Assembly (NCBI GenBank): GCA_900769325.1
Contig: CAAGGF010000094.1
Coordinates: forward strand, 1 to 57,834
Direction: 5' to 3'
Origin: Spirochaetia bacterium
Lineage (GTDB): Bacteria > Spirochaetota > Spirochaetia > Treponematales > Treponemataceae
DNA length: 57,834 nucleotides
Shown: positions 53,382 through 57,834 of the stretch, one piece after another
How the letters are laid out: each line of letters begins with the position of its first letter
Numbering within the stretch: position 1 is the stretch's first letter
Translations under genes and position numbers: made by a program
The notes under the pieces: model-generated
What the model was told of the DNA's origin: nothing
What the model saw: only the letters and a program-made list of their open reading frames with translations
The model's database searches: none

Positions 53382-54311
53382 TTAATGCGAAGTCAAATCA
53401 ACTTCAGTCTTGCAGGAACGGCGGAATGAAAGGGGCGTACATGAATATTTTTTCTTGAACTGGCGGATAAAATACGAAATGTTGTCGAATCCATTTTCAA
53501 AGGCAATTTCTGTTACGGATTTTGAAGTTCTTTTGAGCTGAGCGGCACACGATTCAAGCCGGAAATCGTTTAAATACTGAATAAAACTCATCCCCGTTTC
53601 CTGATGAAACATTTGCATAAACCGGCTTTCCGAAAGCGAACAGATTGACGCGGCTTCTTCTATTGAAATGCGATGTTCAAAATTTTCCTGGATGAACGAA
53701 AGAATTTTTTTTAGGCGTTTGATTTTGTTTGCGGAAGAAGAATTCTGGGAAATCGGTTCAACATTTTTAGAAATTCTGTGCATGATTTCAAAAATTCTTG
53801 CCTTTATGAGAAGTGCTGAATCTGAAAAATCTTTTTCCCAAAACGAAGAAAGTTCATTTACGAGCGGAAAAATTGCTGCGTTCTCTTGGGAATCTTTTTC
53901 CAGGTGATAATTTTTTAAACGCGAGCCGTCTGAGAATTTTGAAAAATAGAACCGGCTGCAAAAAGACTCAGGATTTTCGTCTAAAAGCGAAAGTGAAAAA
54001 ATTATGTTGTAATACGCCATACATTCTTTTCCGTTTTGTTGAATCGAATGAATTTCTCCCGGCGGAATTAAAATTATATCGTCTTTTTTGACAGTGATTT
54101 TATTTCCGTGCAGAAAAATGAGCCCTGAACCGTAAGTTACAAGAATTATTTCAAATTCGTTGTGCCAGTGAAGTGGAAATCCTTCAAGCCATTCAGGAAT
54201 TCTTCCGTGGTAAACTGCAAATGGGAAAAATTTTGTTCCGTGAGAAACAGTTTCGTGAAGAGATTTTTTTGAAAGCGATTTCTGTATTTTTTCTGAATTC
54301 TGCGTTTCCAT
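53382..54311 (-). CDS. AraC-family regulator with cupin sensor domain
   Basis: 309 residues. The N-terminal cupin has FPLHWHNEFEIILVTYGSG near 44-62 and KKDDIILIPPGEIHSIQQNG near 74-93. Two HTHs lie at the C-terminus (about 205-300): ISIEEAASICSLSESRFMQM with FHQETGMSFIQYLNDFRLE, and SVTEIAFENGFDNISYFIRQ with FKKKYSCTPLSFRRS. It is divergent from the MATE gene, 100 bases apart, so it may control that exporter. Confidence 0.9.
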   Translation of the reverse strand: METQNSEKIQKSLSKKSLHETVSHGTKFFPFAVYHGRIPEWLEGFPLHWHNEFEIILVTYGSGLIFLHGNKITVKKDDIILIPPGEIHSIQQNGKECMAYYNIIFSLSLLDENPESFCSRFYFSKFSDGSRLKNYHLEKDSQENAAIFPLVNELSSFWEKDFSDSALLIKARIFEIMHRISKNVEPISQNSSSANKIKRLKKILSFIQENFEHRISIEEAASICSLSESRFMQMFHQETGMSFIQYLNDFRLESCAAQLKRTSKSVTEIAFENGFDNISYFIRQFKKKYSCTPLSFRRSCKTEVDLTSH

Positions 54312-54411
54312 AAAAAGCCTTAACAGAATTATAACAGAAATAATAGTTTTGTGTTAAAAAATCAGTATTTTTGAGCAAGAATCGCTGAAAAAATGAGCGT
54401 ATTCTTTTAAT

Positions 54412-55755
54412 ATGATGAATAAAGAATTTAAACGGCAGCTCGTTGACATCGCTCTGCCAGTAACTATTCAATGTCTTATGCAGTCTTCGCTTTCGTTAAT
54501 CGATCAGATTATGGTTGGTCGTCTTGGAAGTGAAGCGATTGCGGGTGTCGGACTTGCCGGAAAATTTACTTCACTTTTTTCAGTAACTCTTGCAGCGATT
54601 GTTACGGTTGCAGGAATTTTAATCGCCCAGTATCGCGGTGCAAAAGATGAAAAAGGAGTGAGCGACAGTTTCTTTTTTCCGTTGTATTTTTCGCTCGTTC
54701 TGACTTTGATTTTTTCCGCACTTTCAGTTTTTTTTCCGGGAAGAATAATGGCGGTTTATGCCGATGATGCAGTTACCATTTCAAAAGCGGCAGTTTATTT
54801 AAAATGGCGTACAATCGAATTTTTTCCGTCCGTGATTACGCTTTTTGTTTCTACAATGCTTCGGAACATGAACAAGGCAAAACTTCCGGCGATTGCAGGA
54901 ATAATTTCAATTTTTTCAAACACATTTTTCAACTGGCTTTTTATCTTCGGAATCTGGATTTTTCCGCAAATGGAAGAAGCGGGAGCGGCCCTTGCAACTG
55001 GACTTGCGCGCTTCATTGAAATGATGATTGTTCTTATTCTTTTTATCAGGGAAAAACGGAATCAGAATCTTTATTTAAAACCGTCGGTAAAATTCTCAAA
55101 ATCGTTTGTAAAAAATGTTTTTTCAATTCTTCTGCCGATTTTAGTTGGAGAATTTTTGTGGTCGCTCGGTGAAAATATGTACGCCGTGATTTACGGACAT
55201 TTGGGAACTGAACCTTGTGCTGCGATGACATTGATGTATCCGATTCAAGGAATTGCAATTGGTGCGCTCTTCGGAATTTCGTCAGCTGCCGGAATCATTA
55301 CAGGAAATGCACTTGGCGCAAATGATTTAGAAAAAGCCTGGAAATACGGAATGAATTTTGTAAAGCTCACGGTTATAAGCGGAATTGCAATCGGAATTCT
55401 TGTCTGCCTTGTTTCTCCTTTTTATGTAAAACTTTTCAATGTGGACAATGAAACTCGAAAAGTTACGGTAAAAATTCTGATTGCATTTGCACTTGTTTTT
55501 ACGGCAAAAGTTTTCAATATGGTAGTCGGTGGCGGAGTTCTTCAAAGCGGAGGACAGACAAAATTCATGACGGCCGTAAACATCATCGGAACTTGGGGCT
55601 TTGGCGTTCCACTCGGATTTTTGAGTGCATATCTTTTCCATCTTCCAATCTGGTGGGTTTATTTTATTCTTTCTCTTGAAGAGTATGTTCGTCTTGGAAT
55701 CAGTTTGTGGCTCTTGTTTTCAAGAAAATGGATGAAAAATCTGACTAAAGCGTAG
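54412..55755 (+). CDS. MATE-family multidrug efflux protein
   Basis: 447 residues, 12 membrane segments. The start PVTIQCLMQSSLSLIDQIMV with GRLGSEAIAGVGLAG is the MATE signature; the second repeat has PILVGEFLWSLGENMYAVIY near 243-262 with GHLGTEPCAAM. Na+ or H+ driven drug export is expected. Two ATG codons (54412, 54415) are possible; no ribosome site is seen. The 3' end overlaps the convergent methyltransferase by 11 bases. Confidence 0.93.
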   Translation: MMNKEFKRQLVDIALPVTIQCLMQSSLSLIDQIMVGRLGSEAIAGVGLAGKFTSLFSVTLAAIVTVAGILIAQYRGAKDEKGVSDSFFFPLYFSLVLTLIFSALSVFFPGRIMAVYADDAVTISKAAVYLKWRTIEFFPSVITLFVSTMLRNMNKAKLPAIAGIISIFSNTFFNWLFIFGIWIFPQMEEAGAALATGLARFIEMMIVLILFIREKRNQNLYLKPSVKFSKSFVKNVFSILLPILVGEFLWSLGENMYAVIYGHLGTEPCAAMTLMYPIQGIAIGALFGISSAAGIITGNALGANDLEKAWKYGMNFVKLTVISGIAIGILVCLVSPFYVKLFNVDNETRKVTVKILIAFALVFTAKVFNMVVGGGVLQSGGQTKFMTAVNIIGTWGFGVPLGFLSAYLFHLPIWWVYFILSLEEYVRLGISLWLLFSRKWMKNLTKA

Positions 55756-56674
55756 GGTGCGAGTTTCTTTCCCAGAATACACCATCGTAATAGCCTTGAA
55801 TTGTGGTGTCGGATTCGGCTTTTTGAAGTCGTTTTTCGACCCACAGACAGTATTCTTCGTTTAATTCAATGCCGCAGTAATTTCGGTTCAGTTTTTTTGC
55901 AACAACGCTTGAAGTTCCGCTTCCAAGGAAAGGGTCAAAAATCGTGTCGCCGGGTTTTGAAGACGCCAGAATCAGTTTTGCGTAAAGTTTTTCAGGTTTT
56001 TGAGTCGGGTGGTCGGTGTTTTCGCTCATCGACCAGAACGGAACTGAAATGTCATCCCAAAAGTTTGAAGGATATGTCATGCGGAATTTGCCTTCTTCTG
56101 TTTCATTCCAGTCTTTAGCCTTGCCGTCGATTTTGTACGGGGCGATGACTTTTCTTTTTTGCATTACAGAATCTACATCGAAGTAGTAGTCGTTCGGATT
56201 TTTTACCGCAAACCAGATGTCTTCCATTGAATTTTTCCAGTTTGACTTTGCACCTCGTCCTTTTTCACGCTGCCATGTGATTCTGTTTAAAATAGTAAGG
56301 TGTTTTTCGAGTACACGCTGAAGGGAAGAAGTGCATTTCCAGTCGCCGCAGAGGTAGAGACTTCCGTTTGGTTTTAATTTTTTGCAGACTTCAGGAAACC
56401 AGGAATCAAGATAATCGTCAAATTCCGAATTGCTCCGTGCGTTGAATTTAAAACCGTTGAAATTTTTTGTAAGATTGTACGGCGGATCGATGATTATGAG
56501 ATTTGCAAAATTGTCCGGCACGAATTTTAACATTTTGAAAATATCGCCGTTCAGCGTTCGGTTTAAAACATTTTGATTTTCGATATTCTGTTCAGTTAAA
56601 AGTCGTGATTTCAAAAATTCAGTTTCTTCCGGAAGAATTGTAAGCGTTCTGTTGTTTTTTGCCCTTTCTTTCAT
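55745..56674 (-). CDS. Solitary beta-class DNA (adenine/cytosine-N4) methyltransferase
   Basis: 309 residues. The order is motif IV first, DPPYNLT at 63-69, then the target-recognition region, then motif I FDPFLGSGTSSVVAKKL near 251-267, which is the beta class. HPTQKPEKLYAKLI near 231-244 is the conserved motif X segment. DPPY suggests N6-adenine. No restriction endonuclease gene is seen either side, so it looks orphan. Target sequence unknown. It overlaps the end of the MATE gene by 11 bases. Confidence 0.9.
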   Translation of the reverse strand: MKERAKNNRTLTILPEETEFLKSRLLTEQNIENQNVLNRTLNGDIFKMLKFVPDNFANLIIIDPPYNLTKNFNGFKFNARSNSEFDDYLDSWFPEVCKKLKPNGSLYLCGDWKCTSSLQRVLEKHLTILNRITWQREKGRGAKSNWKNSMEDIWFAVKNPNDYYFDVDSVMQKRKVIAPYKIDGKAKDWNETEEGKFRMTYPSNFWDDISVPFWSMSENTDHPTQKPEKLYAKLILASSKPGDTIFDPFLGSGTSSVVAKKLNRNYCGIELNEEYCLWVEKRLQKAESDTTIQGYYDGVFWERNSHPTL

Positions 56675-56822
56675 TGCTGAATTCCTTGTTGAATTTTTAG
56701 ATTTTCTACAAATATTATAGTAAAAAAGTGATTTTTTTCAATAATTCGTTTTCTTGCATGCAAATAAAACTTTTTATAACTTTTTACTTTTATGAAGAAA
56801 ATAGAATTTTAATTTTTTATTT

Positions 56823-56851
56823 TTGACTTTGAATTTTTTCAATGATACAAT
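56823..56851 (+). promoter_or_regulatory. Promoter of the phase-variable lipoprotein gene
   Basis: TTGACT at 56823-56828, 17-base spacer, TACAAT at 56846-56851. The start point near 56858 leaves a leader of about 113 bases. Between 56675 and 56822 the sequence is AT-rich with nothing else seen. Confidence 0.65.
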
Positions 56852-56871
56852 TTAATTATATTCTGAGAGAG

Positions 56872-56945
56872 GTTCATCAAAAAAAAGTGAACTGCTTAAA
56901 GAATTATAAAGGTTTTGTATAAACCTTAAATTCGCTTTAGCGAAT
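56872..56945 (+). repeat. Chain of three hairpins in the lipoprotein leader
   Basis: GTTCA/TGAAC (56872-56876, 56888-56892), AAGGTTT/AAACCTT (56909-56915, 56921-56927) and ATTCGC-TTTA-GCGAAT (56930-56945). They lie in the transcribed leader, just before a GGGGG ribosome site. The layout resembles the array at 10336, which also precedes a lipoprotein. Confidence 0.7.
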
Positions 56946-56970
56946 AAAATAATTTTTTAGGGGGTAAAAC

Positions 56971-57414
56971 ATGAAAAAAAGAGTTTTATCATTTTTGGTT
57001 TCAATTCTTACTTTAGCGTTGGTGGGGGGGGGTATAACTGCTTGTAATAATGACCCAGATAGTACACCTTCAAATCCGTTTGCCGGAAAAACATTTTATG
57101 GTGCAGTTAGCGGCTATCCTTACGATGTATGTAAATTAGACTTTACTTCAGATTCAAAAGTAACATTAACATTGTATGGACAGGGAGAAGCAGGTGCCGA
57201 TGTAGTTGAAAATTTGACATATACAGTTTCTGATGGAATAGCAACTGTAGATTATAAAGGACAGAAAATTGCAACTACAAAAATCGAAAATGACACATTT
57301 AAAGCAAGTTTAGACGGTACAGAAGAAAATACAGCATCATTTACTACAAAAGCAAATCCTGCTCCAGCTGAACCAGAAACAGCAATTAAATGTAAAGCCG
57401 AAATTGTAGAGTAA
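56971..57414 (+). CDS. Lipoprotein with G9 tract in its signal peptide (candidate phase-variable)
   Basis: 147 residues. The signal peptide (LVSILTLALVGGGITAC) ends in the lipobox GITAC, with Cys near residue 25. The codons for VGGG are made by an unbroken run of nine G (57024-57032). In this copy the frame is open. The mature part is small and beta-rich (TFYGAVSGYPYDVCKLDF, VTLTLYGQGEAGADVVENL), with a Pro/Ala/Glu-rich end. Function unknown; a surface or periplasmic lipoprotein is expected. GGGGG lies six bases before the ATG. Confidence 0.85.
   Translation: MKKRVLSFLVSILTLALVGGGITACNNDPDSTPSNPFAGKTFYGAVSGYPYDVCKLDFTSDSKVTLTLYGQGEAGADVVENLTYTVSDGIATVDYKGQKIATTKIENDTFKASLDGTEENTASFTTKANPAPAEPETAIKCKAEIVE
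57024..57032 (+). repeat. Homopolymer G9 in coding sequence
   Basis: Nine consecutive G inside the lipoprotein signal-peptide codons. The first G is the third base of a Val codon; a gain or loss of one G would shift the frame before the lipobox. It is the only such run I see in the window; elsewhere runs do not exceed five G. Confidence 0.95.
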
Positions 57415-57436
57415 TTTTACAATTAAAAATCCATAA

Positions 57437-57474
57437 AAAAATCCCGGTTACAAAAACAGTTTCCGGGATTTTTA
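57437..57474. terminator. Bidirectional terminator
   Basis: AAAAATCCCGG (57437-57447) and CCGGGATTTTT (57463-57473) form an 11-base perfect stem with A-run and T-run on the two sides. It can end the lipoprotein transcript and the leftward gene at 57569. Confidence 0.9.
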
Positions 57475-57568
57475 ATTTTAAAGCCGTCGCCATATTTTAC
57501 AAAAAATTAAAGGCGAAACCACACAAAACTTTATGATGAAAAAAGAAGTTAAGGGTTTCGCCCAATAT

Positions 57569-57834
57569 TCATAATGCTTGAACTTGTTCCAAAGAAAGCC
57601 CTGTACATTTAGAAATAATCTCCACCGAAACACCGGATTCTTTAAGTTTTCTTGCATTTTCCAGTTTTTCATAAGTAGTTGCTTCTTTATACCCCTTCTC
57701 ATAAGCTTCTTTAGAAGCCTTCTCGGCAGCCGCTTGGGCGGCGTGTTTGGCGGCAAGTCTTATTTCTTGTTCGAGAGTCATAAAAGTCCTCCGTGCGTCT
57801 TCGGTGATTTTGGCTTTGAGGACTTTTTCGTTAA
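57569..57834 (-). CDS. C-terminal part of a probable Rpn/PD-(D/E)XK transposase-like nuclease
   Basis: The frame is open from the right edge to a stop at 57569 (88 codons seen). It reads KVLKAKITEDARRTF, then MTLEQEIRLAAKHAAQAAAE with Ala/Glu/Lys repeats, EAYEKGYKEATTYEKLENAR and ends GVSVEIISKCTGLSLEQVQAL. The charged helical run followed by a short HTH-like end is typical of the C-terminus of Rpn-type recombination-promoting nucleases; the catalytic part lies off-window. An internal ATG at 57781 has GGAGG six bases before it, so a separate 70-residue product is possible. Confidence 0.7.
   Translation of the reverse strand, partial: NEKVLKAKITEDARRTFMTLEQEIRLAAKHAAQAAAEKASKEAYEKGYKEATTYEKLENARKLKESGVSVEIISKCTGLSLEQVQAL

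Noticed and set aside
57478..57756. A 92-codon open frame at the right edge
   Set aside because: It overlaps, in another frame, the Rpn-like C-terminus, which has a family-like sequence and a ribosome site.

Overview
The window looks like chromosomal DNA from a host-associated Treponema (Spirochaetota). It is AT-rich, with many Lys/Phe/Ser-rich proteins. It carries a long, archaeal-type phenylalanyl-tRNA synthetase alpha chain, which is a known spirochaete trait. It also has a bactofilin/M23/YaaR/RicT cluster, several spirochaete-type secreted proteins with no recognised family, and lipoproteins. All of this is read from the sequence and from family knowledge; no database search was made.

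Layout. 1-5000: end of a trehalase-like glycoside hydrolase gene, a membrane-anchored unknown protein, a secreted TPR protein and a TraB-family membrane protein. 5030-5496: two tRNA-Ser genes, a tRNA-Arg with the unusual anticodon GCG, and a small SRP RNA. 5535-11240: an accessory island. An XRE repressor faces a one-directional gene row across a shared operator region. The row encodes a tandem CCCH-finger miniprotein, a two-TM protein, a UDG-like protein, an ankyrin-like secreted protein, a small membrane protein and an Lgt paralogue. An array of perfect hairpins follows, then two small lipoprotein genes and a decayed piece that resembles the tail of a second XRE regulator. 11296-21178: an AAA-ATPase/PD-(D/E)XK protein, a very large exported HExxH protein, envelope proteins, a FecR protein and a membrane/TPR pair.

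21181-32527: a rhodanese lipoprotein with a membrane partner, a beta-CASP nuclease, a minus-strand trio, a THUMP-type RNA methyltransferase with a TetR regulator, and the minus-strand row M23 peptidase - bactofilin - YaaR - RicT - PfkB kinase, which mixes cell-shape and RNA-processing functions. 32978-41658: TatD and Dus, an unknown cytoplasmic protein, a GAF-GGDEF cyclase, a rhomboid protease, secreted proteins, PheS and a small outer-membrane-like protein. 41731-45191: an unusual histidine kinase and OmpR-type regulator pair, facing a membrane protein with a degenerate GGDEF domain.

45286-50791: a five-gene operon behind a near-consensus promoter. It encodes a hotdog dehydratase, GT2 glycosyltransferase, LpxL-like acyltransferase, LolA-like carrier and MMPL exporter. 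This is the tailoring and export half of an aryl-polyene-like lipid pathway without the ketosynthases and acyl carrier proteins. 50858-56674: a Na+/solute symporter, LuxR- and AraC-type regulators, a MATE exporter and a solitary beta-class DNA methyltransferase. 56823-57414: a lipoprotein gene with a structured leader and a run of nine G inside its signal-peptide codons, a strong candidate for phase variation. The window ends in the C-terminal part of a probable Rpn-type nuclease, with a strong internal translation start.
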